This document shows positions 24,095 through 38,300 of a DNA stretch of 64,000 nt, piece after piece. The stretch comes from Phoenix dactylifera. Lineage: Eukaryota > Streptophyta > Magnoliopsida > Arecales > Arecaceae. The DNA lies in the NCBI RefSeq assembly GCF_009389715.1, contig NC_052405.1, forward strand, positions 9,589,194 through 9,653,193, read 5' to 3'. The notes beneath the pieces are model-generated. The model was not told the origin of the DNA, searched no databases, and saw nothing but the letters and a program-made list of their open reading frames with translations. The position numbers and the translations under genes were made by a program. Every line of letters begins with the position of its first letter. Within the stretch, counting starts at the first letter, position 1.

Positions 24095-25352
24095 TATGGC
24101 AGCACTAAATTTCTCCCGCAAAGCTGCTGCTCATTCGACCGTTACTCTCTTTGACAACAAAGTAGTTGGCGCGCACGTCAGTCGGTGACCTCGTTTCTTC
24201 CCGCTGTTACCTTAACACCTAGTAACTCTTTGCAGCCCAATTAAACTACTCGAAGGGTTCTCCATCCGTCGATGCAAGTAGGGCCTGCACGATTATGGTG
24301 TCAAGAACCTATTAGATACTGCCATGTAGAATGCCAACGGTGTGGAAGTGGATTGGTAATGGAATTGGGTCTCCCAGTTTTTTTATTAACTGATCCCGGT
24401 TTTCCTCCCTCCTCGGGATGGTCGTGCTCCACTCTTATTCCCCCGCGCCCGTCTCTTTGATTTTTATTTTAAGAATTTTTATGAAGAAATTCTTCTCCCT
24501 ATTTCCCTGAAAATTCTCTCCCTCTCTCGAGATTCCAACTCATTTCATCTGTGGATTGGCTCTGCACATCTAACGGACAAGAATCCGTCGGCCGGGCGGG
24601 ATTTTAGGGTTGTAGCTCCGACAAATCCTCTCTGCTTTCTTTTCCTTCTTTGCTGGAATGACTAATATTTTTTTTTTTTGGGAAAGAAGTTTATTTTCCT
24701 TTTAGTTATAATTTCGATTATCTCTCTGTCAGCAGTTGCTATCCAATTTATCGCCCTGTCCGTATTTTCCTCAATTTGTTTTGCGAAAAATAGAAAGAAG
24801 AACGGGGGGCGAGGGGGAGGAATTCGCCGTAAGAAAAATAATGAAAGTTGAGCCAAGAAATGCCGGTCGGAGCCCTTGTTTCGGGTTCCGGTCTCGGTCT
24901 TGAGAGCAATCTGGCCTTTGGATTGAGTTATTGATGCTCTTGTTGGTTCCTGTTCTTTGTTTTGACTCAAAGTTTGGTCTTTGATCCATATTTTGTGCTT
25001 GGTGATCTTGGTTCTTGAGATTTTGTGATTATTTTGGATTCAATTTGAAGGATTATGAGTAGGAGTGGCTGTTCTTCGAATCGAGTTTTTGAAGAATCTG
25101 GAAAAGATTTGAAATTTATGATACATCGGACGTAGCAACTTTCATTTTTTGAGGGGTTTTTAGAGCTTGTTCGTGTTGAATGTAAGGAATCCCTCTTTCT
25201 TTAAGAGGGATTTGGGTTGCGATCCAACAGAGTCGTTGTGTGTTCGAAGGTTTTGGGCATCAAGGAGTTCTCCGGGCGATGCAGTTCCATTGCCGCACTT
25301 AATGTGTCAAAGCTTCAGCACCAAAGGAAAAAGGTGGTGTTTAGTCGTGCTT
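24095..25352. other. Promoter and leader region of CDK-like kinase gene
   Basis: 24480-24660 has CT-rich leader-like sequence and a GGGCGGGATTTTAGGGTTG stretch. The region from 25160 onward is open in frame with the kinase start, so the 5' UTR cannot be separated by ORF alone. A leader intron is possible but not demonstrable here. Confidence 0.4.
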
Positions 25353-28300
25353 ATGGGCTGCATTTGCTCCAGAGGTATAAGCACAGATGAGGATGGTGAG
25401 ACCCAGCAGAAAGATCGGAGCAAGTCCTTCAAGCGGTTCGTCACGCTTTCGAAGAAAGAGGAGGTTGTGGCAGCAGTTGCCGAAGTGGTTGTTGGAAATA
25501 ATGGGGGTTCGACGAGGCCTAGACCAAAGCCACAGGACAATGAAGACAGCACAGCATCCCAGATGCTGGATGAGGGGGCGAAGAAAGCCACGGTGAATGT
25601 CGACAGGACGAGGAAAGCCATTGGGCACCAGAGACGGGCCACTGTGGATGTTGGGCCAGATGGCAGTTCAACAGCCGGTGGCGACAAGGCGGGGGAGGCG
25701 AATTTGGGGATCGTTGATGTGCCCAACGGGTTCTCGGGGGAGCATGCAGCAGCAGGTTGGCCTTCTTGGCTCACATCTGTGGCAGGGGAAGCAGTAAAGG
25801 GCTGGCTACCTCGGAGAGCAGATTCCTTTAAAAAGTTAGATAAGGTCTGTTGTGTTCCTCCTATTTTCATGATTTCTTTCTTTTTTTCTTAGTATGGATT
25901 AGAGAAAAAAGAAGCTATCCTTGTAAACTCCAACTTTGTTATTTTATGCTTTGATAACTTTGTTTTGACTCAGGTCATCTTGCTGAATATATATAGAAAC
26001 ATCTATGATATAGATTCGAATGCACCTAATATCATTATTGCGAAATTGATATAATTAATGTATATCTCTATACCAAGTCATAAGAAGTCATGATGTAATC
26101 AGTGACTGGTTAGAAATGCACTGCGATTCCTTAATATTGCTTCTGAAATATCTGTTAGGGAAACTTCACTTGGTGGCAATGGAATGAATAATGCAGGCAA
26201 AATTGTTGCAAACTGTCATTCTGTATTCTCGTCGGAGACATTGATAGAATTGTCATTCTGGGTTTCATTATTTCATCTTTTCAGACTTAAAGTTGTTATT
26301 TTAAAATAATTATTGTATGCTTATGGTATTAATGCTAATTTGGGTTCAATTATACAGTGATTTGAAATTCTTTTGCCACCATAGTTAAGGCTTGAGTTTA
26401 GTAGTGTTCAAGAATTAGTTGCCAATGACTATCTGAATTTAATCATGAATTATCTTTGCAGATTGGACAAGGAACTTACAGTCATGTGTATAGAGCCCGT
26501 GATCTTGAAACTGGCAAAATTGTTGCACTCAAGAAAGTGCGATTTGTTAATATGGATCCTGAAAGTGTCCGCTTTATGGCGAGGGAAATTCATATTTTGC
26601 GTAGACTTGATCACCCAAATGTTATAAAGCTCGAAGGTATAGTTACATCACGAATGTCATGCAACTTGTATCTTGTATTCGAATATATGGAGCATGATCT
26701 TGCTGGACTCACAGCGATGCCAGGGATCAAGTTCACAGAACCACAGGTGTTTTCTCCAATAAAATGTTTCATGAGTTATTGACCCTCGGCGATCCTTCTA
26801 ACATAGTTTCCATGGTCTCGCATATTCATTTAAACCATCTTCCTTTGGATTTCAGGTAAAATGTTATATGCAACAGCTACTACGCGGGCTTGATCATTGC
26901 CATAGTCATGGGGTTTTGCATCGAGATATCAAGGGTTCAAATCTTCTAATTGACAACAATGGCCTCCTTAGAATAGGGGACTTTGGCCTGGCGACAATTT
27001 TCAATCCTGAGCACAAACAACCGCTAACAAGTCGTGTTGTAACACTGTGGTATCGGCCTCCCGAGCTTTTGCTGGGTGCAATAGAGTATGATGTTGCTGT
27101 TGATTTGTGGAGTGCTGGTTGCATCCTTGCAGAATTGCTTGCTGGGAAGCCAATCATGCCAGGAAGAACTGAGGTATACCCTCTTTCTGCAGATGCTTAG
27201 TTATTAGATCAGGAAGCTAGTTAAGATAAGATATTCTTCTGTTATTTCTTTCTGATATTCTTTTAAAAAATTTAATACAAGTAGATGGTAACAGTGAAAC
27301 AAATGTTCATCTCTTTATCATAGAAGTTTTTCCCCCTCTATTACCGCTGGCTGTAGCAATAGTCATCCTCTTATAAACCTTGGTGGCTGAACCACTCTTA
27401 GGTGGAGCAACTGCACAAGATTTTCAAGCTGTGTGGATCACCATCTGATGAGTACTGGAAGAAATCCAAGTTGCCTCATGCAACTATTTTCAAACCTCAA
27501 CACCAATATCGACGCTGTTTTGCTGAGACATTTAAGGATTTCCCTTCTTCAGCATTAGCACTATTGGATTCCCTACTTGCAATAGAACCAGAGAATCGGG
27601 GAACAGCAGCTTCTGCCCTTGACAGTGAAGTAAGTTCTGATTTTCTGTAACTTGCAATTTCAATCAGGGTTGTTTTCTTCAACTGTAGTTTGGAAGGCCT
27701 CTAGGCATTACTTTTTGGCTTCTTCCTGTAATTTTTTTGCAGAGTTTTGTAATGTGAACAAATATAATACCAATAATTCTTCTGTAAATATCATTCTGTA
27801 ATATTGATTTGGCTGCCATTTATCTTTGTTTCTAATATTTTAATTTTCTTAATGTGGGAGTGATCTTTATACCATGTTATCTTATTCTTAACCTGAGAAG
27901 TTTGCTACATGCTATGGTAGAGCGAAAATTTTATCAGTCCTCTAAGACTGCCTGCATTTCTCTTTCAAAACATAAGCATCTATGATTTTGTATAAGAATG
28001 AATCTGTTTCAATTGTTTATGGTCTCCTTGATCCTAAATTTTCTCAAAGAATGGTTATATATAATTATATTATACATTTTTTCTTTTGCATATTGTCGTC
28101 GGATTATCTATTATTTTTTCATGTTTTGTTGTGTGTTGTTACTCCATTTCATACTTTTATGATCGCTTTTACTTTTCAGTTCTTCAGATCAAAGCCACTT
28201 GCTTGTGATCCCTCAAGCTTGCCCAAATATCCACCCAGTAAGGAGTATGATGCCAAACTTCGGAATGAAGAAGTTAGGAGGTACTGTATCTATGACAACA

Positions 28301-28706
28301 CTAATTATGGAGAAAGCTTTATTGTTTGGGGGGAACTTATCTAACATCTCTTAATATGAACTAGAAATAATAAAATTGCTATATTTATGCCAGTTAAGTT
28401 GAGGTTGAAACCATTCACCTCTTATGCTATATCCCTTTACAGGCAAAGAGTAGCAGCCATCAGTGGCCGATCAGAATCTGTAAGGCCAGGAAGAGGAGAA
28501 TCCAGAGGAATGCAAGTGCAATTGGAACATCAGGTATCATTGCATTTTTTTATTATGTAATTCTTCATCATCGTAACATCATCATGTAAATAAAAAAACT
28601 AAAATGTTACTTAGATTTAAAACCCCTTGAGAAATAACATCTGTCTATAATCATATTTAGCTTCCAGATTGGCTGCAGCTTCATGTTAATATGGAGAATC
28701 AATAAA

Positions 28707-28747
<41 letters not shown>

Positions 28748-29981
28748 GTGTGTGTGCTTGTCTCTCTCATGCACATTACAGCAACCATTTCTCTTCCTGT
28801 TATCAATTAATAGGTTCATCCATAATGAGGAAGTTGGTTTTCAGGCTTAATTTGTTTTGTTCACAATTTATTTGTTCTTTCACTGGCACAGAAGCAACAA
28901 TCACCGGCAAATCCGAAAAGCACCACTGAGAAGTACAGCCCACTGGAAGATGGTGTGGAAGGATTCCCACTTGACCCTGCCTCAGGAGTAGAGAATGGCT
29001 TCCCTCAATCTGGTCATCCTGGTGCATATGGAAACTCATGGACTAAAAAGGTCCATAAAGATGAGCACAGGATGGTTCCTGGTCGTTCTTATGGTTCTAT
29101 GAGGGTTCCAAATGGTCCTCAGCTAAGGACACAGAGATCGTATGGGCCTCAGTCTGGTGCTGACCCCAACTTCCCAGCTTCAGTGGCGGCAAAAGGCAGT
29201 TCAAACGGATACAGTAGGCTTGATGTTACCGTGCCTTCTGAGAAGCAGATGCTTGATAGGCCTTATTCAACTCATAAGAAAGACTATGGAGTTGGGGGAA
29301 AGGACTCAATAGCAATGGTAAGTTCTGTTAGCACATAATTTCATGTTGAAATCTAAATGACAATTGCTAGACTTGGCAATTACTGAAGCTATAGACCTGA
29401 GAGCAAAGCTTTGACATGCTTAGATTATGAAATGTGAACCTTAGAAACTTATTGTCTCAGCCTATGTACCATCAGAGCCTATCCAAACCCAGTTGACCAG
29501 ACATAAAGCTACAAACAATTCAGAATAAGTTTAAAGAATTACATGGTGCTGCAGAAGAACCATTGCCCTGAGTTACAGATTCATGTGACCACGTACCTGT
29601 GATTCTTAAAACATGATAAAGAACATTGTTCATTCATTATGGAACCAATAACATGTGCATTTCTGCTCTTGCAAATTGCATCACTGGCTACTTTGCCAGA
29701 GTCGGTCAGCAATACACTTGTCACAGATTCAACCTTTCAACATGTTAGAGCTTGGAGCTTTTAGGATAGCAAGCACATAGCCTTCATGATTTGAGTTCTA
29801 ATGTTAAAATGCTTGACTGATTCAGGGTTATGGTACTAAGAACAAAAGAATTCACTACTCCGGGCCATTGATGCCACCAGGGGGAAACATTGAGGACATG
29901 CTCAAAGAGCATGAGAGGCAGATCCAACAAGCAGTTCGCAAAGCACGCCTCGATAAGGTCAAGACCAAGAAGAACTTTTAA
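25353..29981 (+). CDS. CDK-like Ser/Thr kinase, At1g71530 / At1g54610-like
   Basis: Eight exons: 25353-25844, 26462-26746, 26856-27173, 27402-27629, 28180-28280, 28443-28533, 28892-29317 and 29826-29981; GT-AG, in phase, 698 residues. The start MGCICSRG is a consensus N-myristoylation site with Cys3 and Cys5 for palmitoylation, implying membrane anchoring; it decides the start within a longer open frame. Residues 9-160 are a low-complexity basic/acidic extension. The kinase domain starts at about 162: glycine loop GQGTYSHV (166-173), Lys188, Glu206, HRDIKGSNLL (281-290), DFG (301-303), RVVTLWYRPPELLLG and DLWSAGCILAELLAG. The residues needed for catalysis are present. The PSTAIRE cyclin-binding helix is replaced by DPESVRFMAREI, typical of this plant CDK-related group. 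The Gly/Ser-rich tail ends in a basic helix (EDMLKEHERQIQQAVRKARL). Substrates and cyclin dependence are unknown. Confidence 0.92.
28717..28742. repeat. (TC)n microsatellite in kinase intron 6
   Basis: TC dinucleotide run followed by TTTCTGTGTGTGTG. It lies in the intron between exons 6 and 7. Confidence 0.9.
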
Positions 29982-31880
29982 GAAGATCACACTGAAGGCA
30001 CTCTTTTGCAGCATGAATGGCAGTTCAGAAGATAAAAGAGCTGGTTTTGACTTACATTGCTGAAATGGAAATAATAGTAAAGCAGAGTAACTTGCACACG
30101 TCTGAATAATTCTACAACACAAAAGCCACAGTTTTCTTGATCAGCAAAGAGGGATGTTGAATGTCAAATTTGTATGATGGCACGATGAAGGAGATTTTAC
30201 AGCTTTCGATGCAGAACTTGTAAACTTGATGCACTACTGCCAATTGTATATTTAATGGGTGCCTTGAGTTATGGGGAAACTGTCAAAGAGAATGATTCAA
30301 GGGCAGGGTCACTTGGAATTTTTTTGGCATGTGTATATCTCTGAGGCCAAGCAAATTGATTATGAAAGCTAAAAGAAGAGGGGTCTATTTTCAGTTGCAT
30401 ATCATCATGTAAACTACACTCATCTTCCCAAAAATTTAATGAATGTATCTTGGTAAAGTTCTCTATATTTTATATTTTCCTTGTTCTTAGCTGCACATAA
30501 CTTGATGTTGTCATCTTATTGTTGTGTATTTACTATAACTGGTTGGCCTGTGAGTGGATAACAATACGATCTAACTCGAGATATTGCCATTTCAGATTTT
30601 GTTCTTGTTGGTCTTTTAAAGAGGTTTAAATTATCGACAGCATTATTAGGATCCAGTCAAGCTTCAGTTCGTTCTGGTAGCAAAATGTTGAGGTACTAAG
30701 CATCTAATGGTGCCTTCCACTATGGCCTCGTCGCGTGAACTGAAGCAACCTATTCCTCAAACAACGGCGCGTTAACTCCCATTTAGATGGCCAGTTTTAG
30801 AAATTAATAGCAGTAAAATTTTGATCGATGGAGTCTTTTGGCATGTCTTTAAGTTGATCGCTTTTTATTGATTCTCTACCTTCTTTACTCTTGCAGTAGA
30901 ATTCTCTGCTTCAGGAGCAACCCATAACATAGTTGCATGAACACGTAATCTAATTCTGCTTGATTTACAACCCCACAAAACCCTGACCAGAATCCTTCAT
31001 AACATGGGGATGTGCGCCCTCAGTAGGTATGTATCTGGGCTAAAGTTTTCAAAAGATTATTAGCTAATAAATAAACATTTGAGTGTTGATTAGCTGGTTT
31101 TGCCTGCAGCTTAACTGGAGTATCTTGTTCAAACCTCAGAACAACATTAGATCTCAGAAAATTATGCAAAAGAACAATTTCATTCTATTTAGGATGCAGA
31201 GGCAGGCAACAATGGCAAATATCTTGTGCAGGATCCTAGAAATAACAGGAAGCAACAATTTCATACTACTACTGTCAATTCTTGTTGCGTCGTCAATCTT
31301 GGAAAATCTCTTATTATCCATCAGCATGGCTTCACATTGCACTGGTAGTAGGCAAATAGCAAATACCTCCATATGACAAGTTCATTCTTCCATTGTCATA
31401 GTTTAAATGCTTCAGATTATAGAATGATTAAATTATTATCCTAGGAAAACTTTCCCAAACATCTCCTTTAAATTAAAATAAGTATACTTCACAGTTAACT
31501 TACAAATTGTCATTTGAGTTTTAAAACAGCCAAATGGAGCAAAAGTTTTCTTTTCAAATTTTTTTTTGATCGGCCACATCACTTAATTCAGAAGAATTAG
31601 ACGGGACAGTTGAAGAAAATATAAATATAGTGGTCGAAATCTATCTTTTATAGAATTTTAATTTTTCTATGATTATTTTCATTAGTTATATCCATTTCAG
31701 AAAAAAATGTATTCTTTTTTAAATAAAAAAGAATCTGAATTGTGACAATCTAACTAGTATAAATAATGATTATGTATCTCAATTTGTTATTGGTTAATAA
31801 AAAAAATCTAAATCTTATTTTCATCAAAAAAAAATTAGTTTTTAATTTTTCTGAGAAATTTGTGTTTAACCGTAGAGGAA
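29982..31880. other. Intergenic, kinase 3' flank
   Basis: The first ~500 bp are probably the kinase 3' UTR. The rest is AT-rich with no gene or repeat recognised. Confidence 0.4.
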
Positions 31881-32165
31881 ATTTCTTCCTTTCTCATGTG
31901 TTGGCGTTCATAGCATTTTTAACGAGTGTCGTCGGAATCGGGTGGAGCACCAACGCTAGATTGAGAGGGTTCGGGGCGCAGGGGCTCTGTCTCCAAGGAG
32001 GACCCAAAAGTGCGGGTGGTGTTGGGGCTCTCAGGGTGATTCTCTGGCCGGTGGATTGGTCGGAGTGGGGCGGAGCACCGACGGTGGATCCGGCGGAGGC
32101 GGCGGTGCCGGTGGGAGGAGAAGGCGAGGAGATTTGGGGCAAAATAGCGATCTTTCCCTTCTCTG
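31881..32165. other. Isolated GC-rich island with internal repeat
   Basis: A GC-rich stretch within AT-rich DNA, open in several frames on both strands but without a known protein family. Two diverged copies of a ~25-bp unit (GTCGGAATCGGGTGGAGCACC and GTCGGAGTGGGGCGGAGCACC, the common part being GTCGGA.T.GGG.GGAGCACC) lie about 130 bp apart. It could be a repeat, a lost exon or a CpG-like promoter piece of the next gene. Confidence 0.4.
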
Positions 32166-32394
32166 AATATAGTCTTACATTTCTCTAGAATTGCAAGTAA
32201 TGCCATTCTCGTTGACTGGTTAATCTGGAAAACAGGTAACCGTGGTGGACCGTTGATGCTCTTTTGGACGGTTAATGTTATTTTTTAGATTATTTTTTGA
32301 TTTAAACAGAATAATAATGCAGGCAAAAGGGACGCGTTCATCCGGAAAGCAGAAAACTGGCGCTCCAAATTGGAGGAAGAAACGAAGTAGCATC

Positions 32395-35300
32395 ATGTTA
32401 TCTTTGGCCAGTCCCCATCCTCTTCACCGCCTAGAATTTTTCCATCACCAATCCAACAAGAAGATTTCGTTTCGGTGCGCCAAGATTTCCCATAACAAGC
32501 TAGATTCTCCATGTTGGTCCTCTAGATTCTCTGGGAGTTGGAACTTGCTGTCCTCCAGAAGAAGATTTCATGCACAGTCTCCAAGAACAGAGGGTGATTT
32601 GACAGAAAGTATCCAAGTTTCTGAGGAGAGAATTATTAGTTCCACGAAGGCTGAGAGCCCAGCTAACAGCTTCTTGTCTGTACTCTGCCCTCTCCTAAAA
32701 TTATTTGGGGTAAGGAGTTCATTTGTTCTTTTATTTTGTTGTCTTGTGTTTGATTAAAATCCAATTATGACTCAATATCGTATCATTGGCTTCTGCTTCA
32801 ATATGATATTGGCCTTGTTCATTTTTCTTTTACTTTCTGTGCTTGTAATTGGTGCACCAGGCGGTTCTTTGCTTTCATTACATGTGTGAGATTTATGGGT
32901 TTGCTGGTGGTTGGCTTTTTCTTTTCTTTTTGACTGAAGGGTTTCTTGTCATCTATTGTGCTGCTCTTGTCTGCATTTGGATGATTCTGAACGCACCCTG
33001 TTGTTTTGAAAAAAAAAAGAAGAAATTGATTAGTATTATCTTTAGAGCTTTTTTATAAAGTATATCTAATTGGTCTCTTATTGAAATTTATTTATATAAA
33101 TATTAGATATGATGAGCTGCTTAGTTTTGTGCAAAATAGGTTCAACTAAATCTTTTAGTGTAAGAGCCTTCCACGTGGGTCTCTAGTGAAATTGTAACAT
33201 TCATTCTCTTTCTATACGCTAATAAAATACAAAGTGCACACAAAGATACAAACATACAGCCAAAAGAAGATTTCAGAAAGCTAAAGGTAACTCTATCTAG
33301 AGTTTCCTTCACATATAACGATTGTTTTCGTCATTGTCCTAGAGTGTTCTATACTTCTAGCCAATTGGACTTGCTTTAATGATATGTGGCAAGCATATTA
33401 GTTTTTGTTTGAACCAAACATGTTATTTTGTGTGCATAAGTGTATGTGAAGAATGCAATCACACTTTCCCACATAGATTGAATATCTGAGTTGAAGCATT
33501 TTCATATGTGGTTTTCTTTTGTTGGTAGATATCTGCTTATGATATATAGCAGCTTAGTACATCTGCCTCCTGGCTTATGCCAGTATTTTTGCATATCCAG
33601 ACATGACCAAGGTGCATCGTATTGCATTGCGTGCTCTTTCTTATGTGCAATCTTGCATGAATGTTCTCGGCTTGCTTTAATGCTGAATATGGCCCTATTC
33701 AAGCTATGGGTACTGGTACCTGTACCAAAATGGCAAAACCTTAACTGTATGGTACCATATTGTGCTGACACAGTGCACATTGCTAGTGCTGGCATGGCAG
33801 AACTGAGATTCGTACTATGTATAGGTACATTATTTTACCAATCTTGTATGGTACAGCATGCCAATACAAACTGGTGTATGCCAGAATCCCAAAGATGGCC
33901 GCCTTACTTTATCTCCCTCTCAACAAGGTTTACCTACAGATTTGTGTCACCTTATGATTTTATTTTATTTGCTGTTGTGTTTCAGACCGAGGAACATGCA
34001 TTCTTTTTGCTCCAATTTTATTGACAATTGCAGTTTCCAATGTGATAGCATGTCCATGAGTAAAGAGTACAATTCAGCCTGTAATGGCATCAGGCTAGCA
34101 AGATCATGGTGGTTGATTTATCTTGATGTCTAATGCTTGAACTTAAAAAAAGTTTCCATGTTTTGTGCTTGTGAGAATCTGTAAATGCCTTTAAAAAGTG
34201 AACATAATGTCATGTACTAAAAACAGGGGCGAGATCCTTCTCAAGAGCGGAATGAATATCTAGAGGTAAACTCCATTCCTTAATCATCATTATTTTATTA
34301 ACTATCACCGTTCTTTTTCTCCATGCAAATCATATTATATTACTCATGATTTTAGATTAACATACATAAGCCCTAATTGACTTGCAGCTGTTCCAGATTG
34401 TGGTTTATTTTCTAATGGTTACAGTCCTTTCTTTTATCAGGTTGCAACGTCTTCACTATCTAGTCTGGCAAGATTTCCATGGGGGTCAAAAGCATTGAGT
34501 GGCATCTCTAGAACAAATCCACTACACTTGCAACTATATGAATTTGGTGATTTTCTTCTTTTGTACCTGATTAAAATTATGGCTGTACTGTGATTCTCAT
34601 TTATAGGGACATAGTTTTATAGTTAAAACAATTTTTTTTTTTCAATTGTAGCCTACAGTTAAAACATGCTCTGACTTTAACTCTACACTCATAAAATGAA
34701 GCCAGTTTGATAGCTAAATGACATAATGATGTGCTACATGTTAGTTATTGTATCAAGAATGAAACATCCTAACAAAACATTACCTGAACTATTATTTGGC
34801 ACATCTGATACATCCGACTGAATCAAAAGATAGGAATACTATATGGATGGCCGAAATCCCATGAAATATTTGTGACTTGGATTTCTTGCTTGCAGTTTTG
34901 CTTATGTGAATTAACAAATGCATTCCTAGACTTATTTGTGTATTGGAATTTAATAACATGTTATCTGGAAAAAAATTAAGAGGGTCAATCTACTAAGAAG
35001 GGAAGGCATCATAACCACAGTCAGCTTCATCCATGACTTTCACATTATATATCGTCCTGTTATCCTGAGCACCTGAACTAGGCTAGATATTGTTGACTTG
35101 ATAGGGCGAAGATATATCTGACTTCAAATTATAAACTATCAATTCTAGTTCTAGGTTTTTGACAAAATGGTAGTTATGTCTGTATCCTTGAACATAAATT
35201 GGGTACCTTGGAAACCTTGAATGAGATATCCTTACAAGGGAAAATCTCAAATGACCTAGTACCACTTTACTAGAATAACAAAGAATATCTATTCACCTTG

Positions 35301-38300
35301 AGATGACATTTACTTGAAAGTTTACAGCTGACTAACCCAAAATTGTTCCATTATTTTTCTGGTTGGACATCTGAAACTTCTGATGTACTTACAGCTTGTT
35401 GGTTAGCTTTGTTTGGCAAGAGAGGCAGATCAGTCTAATCAGTCTATTAATATTTGGGGTACAGGTTCGACCTATTAATGGCTGGGTTTTCATTTTATAT
35501 TCCCAGATGTCACTATTAATTAAACCATCTACATGTTATCCAGCTTCAACATGCTTACTTCAAACCATAACCTTGTCATAGGGCATAGGGTCGAGCATAG
35601 ATTGAAGTACCACTAAGTACTGGTCATTACCAACTATATCATACCATAAATATAAAGGGTCAATACCGTATATGCCTAAGTATTGTACACTACCAACACA
35701 TGGTACAGCATCTTGTTTCTTCTATTTTAGCACCAATAGGCAGGCAAAGCATGTGTCAATATGGAACCATGCTCTAAAGGTACCAATACTTTAAACTGAT
35801 CGCGTTAGTTTCTATCAGTCAATCTGCCTATGATGGGAAAAAGAGATTTTATATGTTATTTGATGTCCGGTATCTACTTGACGTAAGGGGTTTTAGTTGT
35901 AGGGTTAAAATTAAGGGTATTTAACATTCTAGGACCAAGTATGTTGCTTCAAGCTCTTCATGAACTTCATCAGTCTTTTTGTTGGTTCAATATGCCATCT
36001 GGCACAGAATCACGTGTTATACAGAGTTTTTTTCTTGTTTCAATGTGTACATCCACTACTATTATTTTGTATTTTGTGGAAGAACCATAACCATAATGAT
36101 AACCATCTAGCCTTTTCCCAACTAGTTGGGGTCAGCTTTATGGATCCTCATTTGCTTTTTGGAAGCACACCATCCTAATATATGTTTCAAGCCTTCATGC
36201 TTCCTTTTCTATTTATCGGGAGAAACAATTGATCTACTACATATGCTTCCATTTTTGGAAGTCATAAAATGTTTATTTGGATATGTTTTTATTGTTGCTA
36301 GATCATAGGCTGCTATTAAGTCAAGAATTAATTATCTTATCCAAGGTTCGTCATTTTGGTACCGGACCCTATATTGGTACCATCCTGGTATAGTATATGT
36401 ATGGGGTTGGTTCTGCATACCGACACTTGGTACGCCCTTGTACTGCATACCGGAAGGTACCAGTATGGTATGGTATGGTTAATATGCACCGGTACCGATG
36501 GGACAGTATACCATGATCTCGTCCATCTCTCATCTATGGACAACCATCCATGTATCTGATCATGTCTTATTTGATTATACAATTAACTGCTGTTTATATA
36601 TGTGTCCTTGTCGGAGATTTGAAGTTCTTAATTGCACTATCCATCTCATTCAATGGCTGCTGTTTTAGTCTTTTACAATCTTGCTTGTGGTAGAATATGC
36701 CTAAATAATAATTATTAACATTCTTTTTTGCTCTTAAAAGTTTATCTTTCTTACCTACAACCACCAATCTATTTACTCCTGTATTCATTCCAAGTTCTCA
36801 AATTATTGCTTGTTGGTCTAGATAATCTCCTTAGATTCTGTTCATCTCCATTTGGTCCTTTACAATGTATTCACAAAGGTTACGTGCAGCATTGCTAGAT
36901 GATATGGATGTGGAGTTCTAACTTTAGGATTGCCTTATTTGATTGGATATCGTTGCCTTTAATCTAGAGACTGCTTCTTCTTTTAGGGATTTCAATGATT
37001 CACAAGTGGATGTTCTAAATATTATTTGTCAACAGAGGCATGCCCTTTTTGTAGGAGAGTCCGAGAGGCCATGACTGAGCTGGATCTCTCTGTAGAGGTA
37101 CCAAAAGTTGATAATGAAGTTCATTTTTTTTTTCTTATTTCATACAAAGAGTAATTTAATCCTGTATTCTTGAAAAATGAATTAAAGACAAATGCATGCA
37201 ATTTCTTAAACTCCATGGTTTACTTAAGAGCTCTTGTTATGTGATAGCAAAAGGAACGCTTATTTACTGGAGCAGCCTTTTTAATCAAGAATCTTGGATT
37301 AGCGGTGTTTGATGAAAGTGATTGTTGGAAAATAATATGTTTCTGTGTCCACATTTTTCTATATTTTCCTATATTATCTGATGGGGTTATTTGTGGAACT
37401 ATATTCAGGTGTATCCTTGCCCAAAAGGATCATTAAGACATAGAGAAATTGTTCGAAAGATTGGTGGAAAGGAGCTGTATGTGTTCTTCTGTGGTTTGTC
37501 TATTCAATAAATTTTGAAATATGTTATTCGTGGAGATAAAACTCTGTGATGAAATTATACTACCATAATCTCTGATGTGAAAAAATACATATTCTTGTAT
37601 CAGTTCTCAGATGAGTTTTATCCCTGCCGATTTTGGCATCAGTATTTAAATTATGCATGCCCGTCTGATCAATATGTATCTTCAATAGGTTTGACTGGTA
37701 TAAACCACTAAATTTTGAAGTTGCCAGCTTACTAGTTTTGAGAAGTCTTCTTGCAGGTTTCCGTTTCTTGTTGACTTGAACACTGGTATCTCCATGTATG
37801 AAAGTGGTAAGCCATCAAGCTAGAACATCTTTTTGGGTCATGGTTGTAATTTAATGTAAAAATTTTTAGTCAAGCATTCCTGTTGAGCTTGTATGCATTT
37901 ATTCCAACCACTCGGTGCTGCTAAAGGCTTTCCTCATCATACAGAAGGTTGTACTTCTGTATCCAATAATTCTTTTTTTTTTCGAAACAATTTTCAAAAA
38001 GTCCTAATTTAAATATATGGATGACACCAGAATTTGAATGCCATTTAGATATGGCTGTTCAAATGTTTTTCTCATGTAGAAGAAACTCTTGCAGCTTTTA
38101 AACTTGTAAGTGCCTGTCCTTGATAAGAGGTGGAAACTAAGGAGTGGGGTCCATAGACTTTCTTCCTCTAACATGTAACCATCTCCAAATAAAGTTCACT
38201 GATGAAATTTGTGTTGACATATATTACTTGTCAGATATTTTGTTCTTTAGCACAAGGTTCCTTAACTGAGTTTGTTTTTCATTTATGAGTAATACACAAG

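Noticed and set aside
25167-25352. 62-codon in-frame extension of the kinase
   Set aside because: The MGCICSRG lipid-anchor site requires the start at 25353.
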